Below are positions 1 through 9,705 of a stretch of DNA of 64,000 nucleotides, piece after piece. Both the position numbers and the translations under genes were made by a program. The notes below the pieces were generated by a model, which saw nothing but the letters and a program-made list of their open reading frames with translations, was not told the origin of the DNA and did not search any database. Position 1 is the stretch's first letter. Each line of letters starts with the position of its first letter. The DNA lies in contig NZ_LGHT01000038.1 in assembly GCF_001202035.1 (NCBI RefSeq), forward strand, positions 17,942-81,941, written 5' to 3'. This DNA is from Pseudorhodobacter wandonensis. Lineage in GTDB: Bacteria > Pseudomonadota > Alphaproteobacteria > Rhodobacterales > Rhodobacteraceae.

Positions 1-222
1 CCGGCGGGTAGACATCAGGCCGCAGTCAAAGCCGGGCAAGCACAGAACGGCATTGGCCGTAAAACCGCCAAGGCAAGCGCGCGCGTTCATCAATGTCAAA
101 AAATCGGATCATGGGTGGCGTTCTACGCCTTTCCGCGCGCGTGGGCAATAAGATTGGCATCTGCCCCGTAGATAGATAAGCTGGCCTGAAACGCGCATTT
201 CCAAAAGGGACACGCCAGACCT

Positions 223-1569
223 ATGGACCCACTTAGCCCGATCAATCCCGAAATCATCAACGCAACGCAGGGGTTGTTTGCGCAGGCTGAAACCTTTGTG
301 CTGTCGTTGCTGGTGCCCTGGCGCCTGTATCAGGTTGCGGGGATACTGGCGCTATTGGTGCTTGCATGGCTGATGCGCGGCTTTGTGTCAAAGCGGTTTA
401 TGGGTTGGGTGCGCGCGCAAGAAGGCATGTCAAAATGGCAATTGCGTTGGATGGTGACGATTGATCGCAACCTGACGATGATGCTTTTTACAATCATGAA
501 CTGGGCAACCTTTTGGTTGTTGCGGCAAGTAACCTGGCCGTCACGCAGCCAATTGTTCGAGGTGTCGGGCACGATCGGGTTGCTGCTATTGTTTGTCAGC
601 TTTGCGTCCAAACTGATCGGGAACCGCTTTTTGTCACGGGTGGTGGCTTGGGCTGCCGGATTTTGGGTCGTTGCTGTTATTCTTGGGTTTGATACGGGCG
701 TTTTGTCATTTCTGGACAGCTTGGCCGTTACCTTTGGCGATTTCCGGCTGTCGGCGCTGACGGTTATCAAGGCGCTTGTTGTCACTGGCGGGTTGGTTGG
801 TGGCGCGCGGCTGGTCACGCGCGGGGCCAGTAACCGCATTCGTCAGAACCCCGATATCAGCCCGTCTATGCAGGTTCTGGCAATCAAGGGCTTGCAGCTT
901 TTCCTGTTTGGGGGGGCAATATTTATCGGGCTAAAGGCAGTAGGGTTTGATCTGACGGGTCTTGCCGTGCTGTCAGGTGCTATCGGTGTGGGCCTTGGCT
1001 TTGGCTTGCAAAAGGTTGTGTCGAACCTTGTATCGGGCATCATCATTCTGCTGGATAAATCGATCAAGCCGGGGGATGTAATTTCACTGGGTGAGACCTT
1101 TGGCTGGATTGAATCTTTGGGCGCCCGCTATGTCTCGGTCGTAACGCGAGACGGCAAGGAGTACTTGATTCCGAACGAAGACCTGATCACCGGCCAAGTG
1201 GTGAACTGGTCGCATTCGGATCAATTTGTTCGGCTGGACCTGTTCTTTGGTACCTCTTACGGCGATGACCCGCATCTGGTGCGCAAGCTGGCGATTGAGG
1301 CCGCGGGCCGCGTGAACCGCGTTTTGAAAGACCGCCCCTCAGTGTGCCATATCGTTGGTTTTGGTGACAGCTCGGTCGATTATATCCTGCGTTTCTGGAT
1401 TCAGGACCCGACCGAAGGCCTGACCAATATTCGCGGAAACGTCTATCTGGCGCTTTGGGATATTTTCAAAGAGAACGGTGTGTCCATCCCCTTCCCGCAG
1501 CGCGAGGTGAAGCTATTGAATGCCGGTGAAAATGCCAAACAAGCGGCAATTTTGGCCGCACAGGATTAG
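223..1569 (+). CDS. MscS-family mechanosensitive ion channel
   Basis: A 448-residue inner-membrane channel expected to open under membrane tension and release osmolytes. The N-terminal half holds several hydrophobic segments. From about residue 235 the conserved MscS core is clear: a Gly/Ala-rich pore helix (GVGLGFGLQKVVSN), then the beta domain with KPGDVI and a cytoplasmic cage reaching FPQREV near the C-terminus. At 448 residues it is longer than E. coli MscS (286), so it is an N-terminally extended subtype. The ATG is preceded by an AAAGGGA-like ribosome site. It converges on the DUF3563 gene four bases downstream. The family is certain; gating and ion preference are not readable from sequence. 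Confidence 0.95.
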   Translation: MDPLSPINPEIINATQGLFAQAETFVLSLLVPWRLYQVAGILALLVLAWLMRGFVSKRFMGWVRAQEGMSKWQLRWMVTIDRNLTMMLFTIMNWATFWLLRQVTWPSRSQLFEVSGTIGLLLLFVSFASKLIGNRFLSRVVAWAAGFWVVAVILGFDTGVLSFLDSLAVTFGDFRLSALTVIKALVVTGGLVGGARLVTRGASNRIRQNPDISPSMQVLAIKGLQLFLFGGAIFIGLKAVGFDLTGLAVLSGAIGVGLGFGLQKVVSNLVSGIIILLDKSIKPGDVISLGETFGWIESLGARYVSVVTRDGKEYLIPNEDLITGQVVNWSHSDQFVRLDLFFGTSYGDDPHLVRKLAIEAAGRVNRVLKDRPSVCHIVGFGDSSVDYILRFWIQDPTEGLTNIRGNVYLALWDIFKENGVSIPFPQREVKLLNAGENAKQAAILAAQD

Positions 1570-1573
1570 GAAC

Positions 1574-1714
1574 CTAGAAGCCTGCGAATTTACCTTGGTC
1601 AATTTCGCGCTCGCGGCACTCTAGGTCATAGAGGCTGACAGCTTGGTTCAGATAAGCGCGCTCTAGATCTTGGCGGTTTGGCCGGCGGGGGAATAGGCGT
1701 TTTAGAAATGTCAT
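1574..1714 (-). CDS. DUF3563 family micro-protein (46 aa)
   Basis: A 46-residue protein starting MTFLKRLFPRR, with the pattern AYLNQAVSLYDLECREREID that typifies DUF3563 proteins (short basic head, then an acidic amphipathic helix). An upstream in-frame extension exists, but the inner ATG at 1714 carries a good GGAG-type ribosome site and gives the usual family length. No function is established for the family. It converges tail-to-tail with the MscS gene. Confidence 0.8.
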   Translation of the reverse strand: MTFLKRLFPRRPNRQDLERAYLNQAVSLYDLECREREIDQGKFAGF

Positions 1715-2108
1715 GGTCTGCTCCGGTTCTCTCCTCCCTTGTCCTGCATATGCCGCGTTGCAGCGTAGCGCGGTAGTGCCAAAAACCGGCAAGCCGCTTT
1801 GCGTCCGGCGCATGGGATGCGGCGAATCGGTTGTGCGTTGCCGCCTGTTTTGGGCGGCCAGTTAGGTGTTTTGTCGCTGTAAAGGTCAGGCAATGGACGA
1901 AACTGCGCCTTGCCCTGCGGTGATGGCTTGCGCCCGGCCGCTGGCTGTGATTGAGGTTTGCGCCGCAAGGTGATACCTTGGCTACCATGCCCGGCGTCGG
2001 GGGCATCGTGACACTATTGTAAGGCTGGCGCGTGATATTCTGGAGGACAATGTCCTGTCTCATTCTGATCCAAAGACCGGATTACCGGTCGGGCCGAGGG
2101 CTCCGCGC
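1715..2108. other. Intergenic stretch without a recognised gene
   Basis: About 390 bases between the DUF3563 start and rsfS. It must hold the promoters for both genes. A TTGAGG...TACCTT pair with 17-base spacing near 1951-1979 could serve rsfS, but this is weak. I see no RNA gene, repeat or conserved coding frame. Confidence 0.4.
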
Positions 2109-2492
2109 ATGACGGGCCAAACCGCCGCTGATACCCTGACGCCGGAAGTGCTTTTGGCCAGCATCATCGCATCGCTTGAAGATGACAAAGCCGAAGAGAT
2201 TGTTGAAATCGATTTGCGTGGCCGCTCGGATATGGCGGATTATATGCTGATTTGTTCTGGCCGCTCATCGCGTCAGGTTGCATCTATTTCCGAAAAGCTT
2301 GCTGATAAGATGAAGCAGGATTTCGGGATTATCTGCAAAATGGAAGGCAAGGAAACCGGCGATTGGGTGCTGATTGATACGGGCGATGTTATCGTCCACG
2401 TCTTCCGCCCCGAAGTGCGCGAGTTTTATGACCTTGAAAAGATGTGGCAGCCTGGCGGCCATATGGGCATAGGCGTGCGCGAGGAAGACTGA
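2109..2492 (+). CDS. rsfS: Ribosome silencing factor RsfS (Iojap family)
   Basis: 127 residues. RsfS binds ribosomal protein L14 and blocks subunit joining when nutrients are scarce. The core family signatures are visible: DLRGRSDMADYMLICSGRS near the middle, then GDWVLIDTGDVIVHVF and a C-terminal YDLEKMW. Its stop codon overlaps the start of rlmH by one base (TGATG), so the two are translationally coupled. The pair rsfS-rlmH is common in proteobacteria and supports both calls. Confidence 0.96.
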   Translation: MTGQTAADTLTPEVLLASIIASLEDDKAEEIVEIDLRGRSDMADYMLICSGRSSRQVASISEKLADKMKQDFGIICKMEGKETGDWVLIDTGDVIVHVFRPEVREFYDLEKMWQPGGHMGIGVREED

Positions 2493-2962
2493 TGCGGGTG
2501 CATCTTTGCGCTGTGGGGCGGCTGCGTGGCGGCCCCGAGCGCGACCTGATTGACGATTATGTAACCCGGTTCAACCGGACGGGCCGGGCCTTGGGGCTTG
2601 GCCCTTTTGCTGAAACTGAGGTCGAAGACCGCAAAGGTGGCGGGATGGAGGCCGAGGCGGTCTTGCTGTCGCGGGCGGTGCCCAATGGCGCGCTGACAGT
2701 TGTGATGGACGAGCGCGGCCGCAGCATGACCAGCCCGGAGTTTGCCGAGCAGCTGGGCAAGTGGCGCGATGCGGGGCGGCAGGATGTGGCGTTTTGCATC
2801 GGCGGGGCCGATGGTTTGGCGCCAGGTTTCCGCAATTCGGCTGATTTTGCCTTGTCTTTTGGTGCAATGGTTTGGCCGCATATGCTGGTGCGGGTGATGT
2901 TGGCCGAGCAGCTTTACCGCGCAGCGTCCATATTGGCAGGCAGCCCGTATCACCGCGAATAG
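2492..2962 (+). CDS. rlmH: 23S rRNA (pseudouridine1915-N3)-methyltransferase RlmH
   Basis: 156 residues, the usual RlmH length. It is a SPOUT-fold enzyme that methylates pseudouridine 1915 in helix 69 of 23S rRNA using S-adenosylmethionine. The C-terminal knot motif CIGGADGL and the ending YRAASILAGSPYHRE are characteristic. I start it at the ATG overlapping the rsfS stop, which gives MRVHLCAVGRLR, a standard N-terminus; a longer upstream reading would lie inside rsfS. gpmI follows after about 120 bases. Confidence 0.97.
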   Translation: MRVHLCAVGRLRGGPERDLIDDYVTRFNRTGRALGLGPFAETEVEDRKGGGMEAEAVLLSRAVPNGALTVVMDERGRSMTSPEFAEQLGKWRDAGRQDVAFCIGGADGLAPGFRNSADFALSFGAMVWPHMLVRVMLAEQLYRAASILAGSPYHRE

Positions 2963-3079
2963 TGCTGCGGGGCCGATGTTTCAGGTATTTTTGCCAAGAT
3001 GAAATGGGAAAGGTCTGTGCAGTTGCCCTAGAGGCGCTCTGGGCGTAAAACGCTGGCAGAGCAACAAAGAGAGCGCGCC

Positions 3080-4597
3080 ATGGCTGTTCCGAAACCTGTT
3101 ATTCTGTGCATTTTGGACGGGTGGGGGCTGAACCCTGATACCAGCGCCAACGCGCCTGTTTTGGCCAATACCCCCAATTTTGACCGGCTGATGGCAAGCT
3201 GCCCCCATGCCACGCTTATTACCCACGGCCCCGATGTCGGTTTGCCGCGCGGGCAGATGGGCAATTCCGAGGTGGGGCACACCAATATCGGCGCGGGCCG
3301 TGTGGTGGCAATGGATTTGGGCGCGATTGATCTGGCGATCGAAGAGCGGAGTTTTGGCCAGAACCCCCAGCTTTTGGATTTTATTGCAAGGCTAAAGGCC
3401 AGCGGTGGCACTGCGCATTTGATGGGCGTTATTTCCGATGGTGGTGTGCATGGTCATGTGGCGCATGTGATTGCGGCGGCCAATACTGTGGCGGCGGCGG
3501 GTGTGCCGGTGGTTATTCATGCGATTACCGATGGGCGTGATGTGGCGCCAAGCTCGGCCCCTGAACACATGGCGCGGTTGCTACAGGGCCTTGACGCGGG
3601 TGTGCGGGTTGGCACGGTGATCGGCCGGTACTGGGCGATGGACCGTGATAATCGCTGGGACCGTGTGGGCCGCGCCTTTGATGCAATGGTTGCCGCCAAA
3701 GGCGAGTCGGCGGCGGATGCGCAAGCCGCGATTGCCGCTGCCTATGCCCGTGGTGAGACGGACGAGTTTATCGCGCCGACGGTGATTGGCGATTATGCCG
3801 GTGCAAAGGCGGGCGATGGGTTTTACTGCCTTAACTTCCGCGCCGACCGTGCGCGCGAGATTCTGGCCTCGCTGGGTGATCCGTCGTTTGACGGCTTTGA
3901 TGCAAGCGCCCGCCCGAAATGGGAGGCGATGTTGGGCATGGTGGATTATTCGGCCAAGCATAACGACTATATGATCACGGCCTATCCAAAGCCGGTGCTA
4001 AACAACACATTGGGCGAATGGGTGTCCAAGCAGGGGCGCACGCAGTTTCGGCTGGCCGAGACCGAGAAATACCCGCATGTGACGTTCTTTTTGAACGGCG
4101 GCGCCGAGGCTGTGAACCCAGGTGAAGACCGCGCCATGCCGAAATCGCCCAAAGTGGCGACCTATGATCTGCAGCCCGAAATGTCGGAACCCGAGGTCGC
4201 GGAAAAGCTGGTTGGCGCGATCGAGCATGGTTATGACCTGATCGTCGTTAACTTTGCCAACCCCGATATGGTGGGCCACACCGGCGATTTGCAAGCTGCG
4301 ATCAAGGCCTGTGAAGCAGTGGATAACGGTCTAGGGTTGGCGCTTGCCGCATTGGAAAAAGTGGGCGGCGCGATGATTGTGACTGCCGATCACGGAAATT
4401 GCGAAACCATGGTTGATCCGGTCACTGGCGGCCCGCATACGGCGCATACGACCAACCTTGTGCCAGTAATTTTGTATGGCGGGCCTGCGGGGGCCGTGTT
4501 GCGCGATGGGCGTTTGGCCGACCTCGCGCCCACGGTGTTGCAGCTGATGTGCTTGCCGCAACCCGATGAGATGACAGGGAAAACCCTAATCGCATGA
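3080..4597 (+). CDS. gpmI: 2,3-bisphosphoglycerate-independent phosphoglycerate mutase
   Basis: 505 residues, close to the typical 510. It interconverts 3- and 2-phosphoglycerate in glycolysis and gluconeogenesis with two manganese ions. Visible residues include the N-terminal metal Asp in ILDGWG, the catalytic Ser in GNSEVGH near residue 62, the DGRDV motif, and the C-terminal metal site TADHGNCE. Its stop overlaps the next start by four bases (ATGA), so it forms an operon with the EnvC-like gene. Confidence 0.98.
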   Translation: MAVPKPVILCILDGWGLNPDTSANAPVLANTPNFDRLMASCPHATLITHGPDVGLPRGQMGNSEVGHTNIGAGRVVAMDLGAIDLAIEERSFGQNPQLLDFIARLKASGGTAHLMGVISDGGVHGHVAHVIAAANTVAAAGVPVVIHAITDGRDVAPSSAPEHMARLLQGLDAGVRVGTVIGRYWAMDRDNRWDRVGRAFDAMVAAKGESAADAQAAIAAAYARGETDEFIAPTVIGDYAGAKAGDGFYCLNFRADRAREILASLGDPSFDGFDASARPKWEAMLGMVDYSAKHNDYMITAYPKPVLNNTLGEWVSKQGRTQFRLAETEKYPHVTFFLNGGAEAVNPGEDRAMPKSPKVATYDLQPEMSEPEVAEKLVGAIEHGYDLIVVNFANPDMVGHTGDLQAAIKACEAVDNGLGLALAALEKVGGAMIVTADHGNCETMVDPVTGGPHTAHTTNLVPVILYGGPAGAVLRDGRLADLAPTVLQLMCLPQPDEMTGKTLIA

Positions 4598-5715
4598 TCC
4601 GCGTTGCCGCCTTTTTGATGGCGCTGAGTGCTGGTGTGGCACAGGGGCAAACCGTTGCCGAACAAGCGACACAGGCCTCGGCCGCGCTTGCGGCAGCGGT
4701 GACGGCCATGCAAGAGGCAAGCAGTGCCCGCGATCAGGTTTCGGCACTGACCCAGACCATTCAGGCCTATGAGCAAGGCCTGAGCGCGCTGCGCGATAGC
4801 CTGCGTCAAGCCAAGCTGCGCGAAGCCGCGTTGTTGTTGCAGTTTGATACCGAACGCAACCGCGTTGGCCAGCTCTTGGGGGTTTTGGGCCAGTTAGAGG
4901 CGACATCGGGGCCATTGATGCTGTTGCATCCCTCGGGGCCACTTGGCACCGTGCGGTCGGGGATGATTATCTCGGAGGTGACGCCCGCATTGCAAGCCGA
5001 GGTGACACGTTTGCAAGCAGAGCTGACCGAACTGCGTGATTTGCGCAATTTGCAGGTTGCGGCGGGCGGCATTTTGGAAAGCGGCCTTACCGTGGCCCAA
5101 ACCGCCCGCACCACCCTGAGCCAAGCAATTTCAGACCGCACGACCCTGCCGCGTCGCTTTACCGAAGACCCTGATGCCCTGCGCAGCCTGCTGGAAAGCG
5201 CCGATACTTTGGGGGCCTTTGCCAATGGGTTAGAGCTGGACCTTGGCGGGGTGGACACTATGCGCAGTTTTGCCTCGGCCGAAGGTAAACTGAATTTGCC
5301 AACGCTTGGCAGCTTGCTTTTGCGCGCGAATGAGGCCGATGCCACAGGCACCCGCCGCCCCGGGATCACGCTTTCAACCCGTGCCCGCGCTTTGGTTACG
5401 GCGCCTTGGGCTGGTACGATCCGCTATCGCGGCCCGCTGCTTGACTACGGAAATGTGATTATCATTGAGCCGGGCGGAGGCTATCTTATGGTTTTTGCCG
5501 GGATGGAAACCGTTTATGGTGAAGTCGGAGAAGTCGTCGGGATGGGCGCTCCATTGGGACTTATGGGCGGTAGCGGCCAAGAAAACAGCAAAGAGTTTTT
5601 GGCGGGTGTCAACGATGTGACTGGTATTCGCGAGACAGAAACGCTTTATATCGAGATTAGAAAAGGCACCGAGCCGGTAGATCCGGCACCGTGGTTCGCC
5701 GCAACAAAGGATTGA
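4594..5715 (+). CDS. EnvC-like murein hydrolase activator (degenerate LytM/M23)
   Basis: 373 residues with a signal peptide (about residues 1-19), a Glu/Gln/Ala-rich coiled coil (about 25-180), and a C-terminal LytM/M23 fold (about 260-370). The His ligands of active M23 peptidases appear replaced: the strand ending NVIIIEPGGGY has no leading His-x3-Asp zinc site and the last HxH reads YIEIRKG. This matches EnvC/NlpD-type activators, which switch on periplasmic amidases rather than cutting peptidoglycan. It overlaps gpmI by four bases and sits eight bases before ctpA, the usual alphaproteobacterial arrangement. Confidence 0.88.
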   Translation: MIRVAAFLMALSAGVAQGQTVAEQATQASAALAAAVTAMQEASSARDQVSALTQTIQAYEQGLSALRDSLRQAKLREAALLLQFDTERNRVGQLLGVLGQLEATSGPLMLLHPSGPLGTVRSGMIISEVTPALQAEVTRLQAELTELRDLRNLQVAAGGILESGLTVAQTARTTLSQAISDRTTLPRRFTEDPDALRSLLESADTLGAFANGLELDLGGVDTMRSFASAEGKLNLPTLGSLLLRANEADATGTRRPGITLSTRARALVTAPWAGTIRYRGPLLDYGNVIIIEPGGGYLMVFAGMETVYGEVGEVVGMGAPLGLMGGSGQENSKEFLAGVNDVTGIRETETLYIEIRKGTEPVDPAPWFAATKD

Positions 5716-5723
5716 GACAGGCA

Positions 5724-7061
5724 ATGAAGAAATTCGCTATGGCTGCTTTGGGTGGCACGGTCGCTGGTATTCTGCTGACAACGCAAATCGCCGGCCCCTT
5801 GCTGGCGCAAGAGCCCAAGAAAACCTCGACCGTCTATGAACAGCTTGATTTGTTTGGTGATATTTTCGAACGTATCCGCAGTGAATATGTCGAAGATGTT
5901 GACACCAACAAACTGATTGAAGCGGCGATCAACGGTATGTTGACCTCGCTTGATCCGCATTCCAGCTATATGCCGCCAAAAGATTTTGACGATATGCGTG
6001 TGCAAACGCGCGGTGAATTTGGCGGGCTCGGGATTGAGGTCACGCAAGAGGACGGCTTTGTCAAAGTTGTCTCGCCCATGGATGATACGCCGGCGGCTGC
6101 GGCGGGCATTCAAACCGGCGATTTCATCACCCATGTCAACGGCGAATCTATTGCCGGCCTGACGCTGGATGCAGCGGTTGACCTGATGCGTGGGCCGGTT
6201 GGCTCGGAAATCATTATTACCGTCGTCCGCCAAGGCACGCCCGAGCCGTTTGACGTGTCGATTATCCGCGACACGATCAAGGTAACAGCAGTGCGCGCGC
6301 GGACCGTGGGCAGCACAATCGTCTTGCGGATGACCACCTTTAATGACCAGACCTATCCGGGCCTCGAAGACGGTTTGAAAAAATCTGCCGAAGAGCTGGG
6401 CGGTTGGGACAAGGTTTCGGGCGTTGTACTTGATCTGCGCAACAACCCCGGTGGTTTGTTGACACAGGCGATCAAGGTGTCGGATGCCTTCCTCGAAAAG
6501 GGTGAGATCGTGTCTACCCGTGGTCGGAACGCCACCGATGGCGAGCGTTTCAACGCCACGCCGGGCGATCTGACGGGTGGCAAGCCTTTGGTTGTTTTGA
6601 TCAACGGCGGTTCTGCTTCGGCCTCGGAAATCGTTTCGGGCGCGTTGCAGGATCACCGTCGCGCGATTGTGGTGGGGACCAAGAGCTTTGGCAAAGGCTC
6701 GGTTCAAACCATCATTCCGCTGCGGGGCGAAGGGGCGATGCGCCTGACCACGGCGCGCTATTACACGCCATCGGGCCGTTCGATTCAGGCCTTGGGTGTA
6801 GCGCCTGACATCATTGTAAACCAGCCGCCACGCCAACCCGTCGCCGAAGAGCAAGAGCCAGCTTCGGCGGTTCAGGCCCGCACCGAGGCATCCTTGCGCG
6901 GCGCGTTGAACAATGACTCGATGACGGATGATGAGCGTAAGCAGCTGGAAGACGATCGCGCCCGTGCCGAAGAAGCCGCAAAGCTGCGAGAGGATGACTA
7001 TCAGCTCGCCTATGCGATTGATATTTTGAAGGGCCTGTCGGCGATTGCTGTAAAGCATTGA
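5724..7061 (+). CDS. ctpA: Carboxyl-terminal processing peptidase, S41 family
   Basis: 445 residues. It has a signal peptide/anchor (about 1-28, ending LLAQE), a PDZ domain (about 95-170), and an S41 protease domain with the Ser in [10 protein letters not shown] near residue 296 and the Lys in [10 protein letters not shown] near 323, the Ser-Lys dyad. These periplasmic proteases trim the C-termini of envelope proteins. The ATG at 5724 gives a normal signal peptide; an upstream in-frame reading would overlap the EnvC-like gene. The C-terminal tail is rich in Glu and Ala. A strong terminator follows. Confidence 0.96.
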   Translation: MKKFAMAALGGTVAGILLTTQIAGPLLAQEPKKTSTVYEQLDLFGDIFERIRSEYVEDVDTNKLIEAAINGMLTSLDPHSSYMPPKDFDDMRVQTRGEFGGLGIEVTQEDGFVKVVSPMDDTPAAAAGIQTGDFITHVNGESIAGLTLDAAVDLMRGPVGSEIIITVVRQGTPEPFDVSIIRDTIKVTAVRARTVGSTIVLRMTTFNDQTYPGLEDGLKKSAEELGGWDKVSGVVLDLRNNPGGLLTQAIKVSDAFLEKGEIVSTRGRNATDGERFNATPGDLTGGKPLVVLINGGSASASEIVSGALQDHRRAIVVGTKSFGKGSVQTIIPLRGEGAMRLTTARYYTPSGRSIQALGVAPDIIVNQPPRQPVAEEQEPASAVQARTEASLRGALNNDSMTDDERKQLEDDRARAEEAAKLREDDYQLAYAIDILKGLSAIAVKH

Positions 7062-7078
7062 TATTACTAAAATAAAGC

Positions 7079-7104
7079 AAAGGGGCGCGGCAAGCGCCCC
7101 TTTG
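7079..7104 (+). terminator. Rho-independent terminator after ctpA
   Basis: A GGGGCGC stem (7082-7088) pairs perfectly with GCGCCCC (7094-7100) around a five-base loop, extended by AAA/TTT. The T-run is short. It lies 18 bases after the ctpA stop and before rppH. Confidence 0.8.
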
Positions 7105-7125
7105 TCATATGAAAAGGCCGGTGCC

Positions 7126-7617
7126 ATGACCAAGACAGATGTTCTACCTTACCGCCCCTGTGTGGGTGTGATGTTGATTAACGCCGAAGGCCGGATTTTT
7201 GCTGGCCAAAGGTTGGATGCCCCTGCCGGTACCGCAGCATGGCAAATGCCCCAAGGCGGGATTGATGACGGCGAAAAGCCCCGTGTGGCAGCCCTGCGCG
7301 AGCTGTGGGAAGAAACCGGCGTGACAGCGGATCTGGTAGAAAAAATTGCCAAGACCGAAGATTGGGTGACCTATGATTTGCCGCCTGAATTGCTGGGCAA
7401 GGCTTGGGGCGGCAAATACAAAGGCCAGCGCCAAAAATGGTTTCTGTACCGCTTTCTGGGCACCGATGATCAGGTGAATATCGCGACCGATCACCCCGAA
7501 TTTTCCGAATGGCGCTGGATCGGCGCGGATGAGATGATCGCGTCAATCGTGCCGTTCAAGCGGGCGGTTTATGAACAGGTTGTGTCGGCGTTTCGCGGGC
7601 ATCTGGCAGGTCGTTAG
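7126..7617 (+). CDS. rppH: RNA pyrophosphohydrolase RppH (Nudix)
   Basis: 163 residues. It removes pyrophosphate from triphosphorylated mRNA 5' ends and so starts decay. The Nudix box G-x5-E-x7-RELWEETG lies at about residues 44-66. The N-terminal [11 protein letters not shown] and the QKWFLYRF segment are RppH-typical. The ATG at 7126 follows an AAGG ribosome site; an earlier in-frame TTG would sit inside the ctpA terminator. The 3' end overlaps the opposing ldhA-like gene by four bases. Confidence 0.95.
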   Translation: MTKTDVLPYRPCVGVMLINAEGRIFAGQRLDAPAGTAAWQMPQGGIDDGEKPRVAALRELWEETGVTADLVEKIAKTEDWVTYDLPPELLGKAWGGKYKGQRQKWFLYRFLGTDDQVNIATDHPEFSEWRWIGADEMIASIVPFKRAVYEQVVSAFRGHLAGR

Positions 7618-8623
7618 GCCACCATATCGGCAGTGACGCGGTGCTGCGGCGCACCGTCGGCGGCCATAGCATCGGCATTGTCGAGCGTCGTTTGCGCGAT
7701 AGCCTCCAGCGCCTCGGTGGTGAAAAAGGCCTGATGGCCTGTGATCAAGACGTTTGGAAAGGTCAGCAAGCGGGCAAAGACATCGTCCTGCAACACTTGT
7801 CCCGACAGGTTTTCAAAAAACAGATCTCCCTCTTCCTCATACACATCCAGCGCGAGGCCGCCCAGTTGACCCGATTTCAGCGCGTCAATCACGGCCCGCG
7901 TGTCGATTAATGCGCCGCGGCTGGTATTTACCAACATTGCGCCGCGCTGCATTTTGGCCAAAGCACGGGCGTCGATCATATGCTTGCTTTGTGGCGTCAG
8001 CGGGCAGTGCAGCGACACCACGCGCGACTGCGACAACACCTCGGCCAGCGGCGCATATTGCGCACCGGCCGCAATGGCCTCGTCGCTTGGATAGGGGTCA
8101 TAGGCCAGTATCTTGCAGCCCAGCCCTTTGAAAATGCGAATGACGCAAATGCCGATACGGCCGGTGCCGATTACCCCTACGGTTTTGCCATGCAAATCAA
8201 ACCCCATAAGCCCGTTCAGGGTAAAATTCCCTTCGCGCACGCGGTTATGGGCGCGGTGAAGCTGGCGGTTAAGCCCAAGCATCAAAGCTATGGTATGTTC
8301 GGCCACGGCATAGGGCGAGTAGGCGGGCACGCGGCCTATGGCAATGCCCAACCGTTCGGCCTCGGCAACATCGACATTGTTAAACCCCGCGCAACGCATC
8401 AAGACGAGCCGCACATTCTGATCGGCCAGTGCCGCCAGCGCGGGGGCATCAAGCGTGTCATTGACAAAAGCGCAAACGGCATCTGACCCTTGGGCAAAAC
8501 GGCGGTGTGGGCCGAAAGATGCGGTTCCAAAAACACCAGATCATGTGGTGCCGTGCGGTCATCATTGGCTTTGCCCAAAGACGCAATGTCATAAGGTTTG
8601 GCACTGAAAACGGAAATGCGCAT
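7614..8623 (-). pseudogene. ldhA: D-lactate dehydrogenase (LdhA type), split by a -1 frameshift
   Basis: The C-terminal 266 codons (from 8414 down) encode an LdhA-type D-2-hydroxyacid dehydrogenase: NAD motif GVIGTGRIG, catalytic Arg in NTSRGALID, the YEEEGDLFFE loop and the catalytic His in ITGHQAFFT. The N-terminus MRISVFSAKPYD lies upstream in another frame (from 8623). The two frames join at about 8494: the reading TTG-CCC-AAG would restore LAQGSDAVCAFVNDT if one G is added (TTG-GCC-CAA). The joined gene would be 336 residues, matching E. coli LdhA (329). No other lesion is visible, so this is a recent mutation or a sequencing error. If intact, it reduces pyruvate to D-lactate. Confidence 0.85.
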
Positions 8624-8644
8624 AGCGGATCCTTGGGTTCGGGG

Positions 8645-9565
8645 TTAACCTTGCGGTGTCATTGCCTTGCGTTGTTTGGCGCGCTCCAGCCCCAGTTTGC
8701 GTTCGCGCCAGATGATCAGCACACCGGCCGCAACGACGATGGTGGCCCCGATCAACATGGTCAGGGTTGGCACCTCGTCAAACACCCAATAGCCGATCGC
8801 CAGCGCAAACAGCATCGAGGCATAGTCAAACGGGGCAACGACACTTGCATCCGCCTCTCGGTAACTAGAGGTAAGCATGATCTGCCCTATGCCGCCCAGC
8901 AACCCGCACAGCACCAGCAACCCTGCCTCACGCGGGGCAGGGATGACCCAGCCGAACGGGATTGTGGCAAGCGATAGCACTGTCGCGGTTAACGAAAAGT
9001 AGAACACGATCGCTGCGGTGGTTTCCTTTAGCACCAGTTTGCGCACGAACACCTGCGCAAGGGCGGCAAACACAGCCCCGCCCAGCACCAGCAAGGCGCC
9101 CAATGTCGCGGCATCATTGCCTGGCCCCGGCATCACCGTCAGGCGCGGGCTAAGCACAATCGACACCCCGATCAGGCCCATGACCACAGCCGAAATCCGA
9201 AACAGCCGCACATCCTCGCCCAGAAACATCGCGGCAAATATGACTGTCAGCAACGGCGCGGCATAGCCGATTGCCGTCACTTCGGGCAGAGGCAGATAGG
9301 CGAGGCCGGCAAAACCAAGGCCCATCGCCATCGTTCCGACCACGCCGCGCCAGATATGCCCCATCGGCGCGCTGGCCTTTAGTCCGGTTTGCAGCTCTCC
9401 TCGCATCGCCAGCCATGCAATGATCACCGGCATTGCAAAAAAGGAGCGAAAAAACACGGCTTCGCCCGGCGGTACATGGTCGGCGGTGGCTTTGATCAGC
9501 GACGCCATCAGGATGAACATGACGACCGAGCAGATTTTATAGAAAATACCGCGCATTGGGCGCAT
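8645..9565 (-). CDS. EamA/DMT-family membrane transporter
   Basis: About 306 residues with ten hydrophobic segments in two repeats of five, the drug/metabolite transporter layout. Visible family features are the acidic PGEAVFFRS after TM1-2 and LGEDVRL at the end of repeat one, with a repeat-two counterpart FDEVPTL. The start is uncertain: I take the ATG at 9565 (MRPMRGIFYK), but further in-frame starts upstream would add 26 residues. The substrate cannot be inferred. It is divergent from the adenine deaminase gene. Confidence 0.85.
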   Translation of the reverse strand: MRPMRGIFYKICSVVMFILMASLIKATADHVPPGEAVFFRSFFAMPVIIAWLAMRGELQTGLKASAPMGHIWRGVVGTMAMGLGFAGLAYLPLPEVTAIGYAAPLLTVIFAAMFLGEDVRLFRISAVVMGLIGVSIVLSPRLTVMPGPGNDAATLGALLVLGGAVFAALAQVFVRKLVLKETTAAIVFYFSLTATVLSLATIPFGWVIPAPREAGLLVLCGLLGGIGQIMLTSSYREADASVVAPFDYASMLFALAIGYWVFDEVPTLTMLIGATIVVAAGVLIIWRERKLGLERAKQRKAMTPQG

Positions 9566-9705
9566 GGGCTTGGCCTTTGGTTTTGGGTTTCTAACATGGA
9601 CCACCCTTTTACCGGTTATGCAAGGGGTGCGGGCCAATGGCACAACAGGGGCTGGACGCCGCGCATTGCATCGGGTTTGCTATGACAAAGCAAAGGATGC
9701 ATCCC

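Noticed and set aside
5646..7133. A 495-codon open frame on the minus strand opposite ctpA
   Set aside because: It mirrors the codon pattern of a certain gene (S41 protease) on the other strand, has no family motif and no ribosome site. It is a by-product of codon bias.
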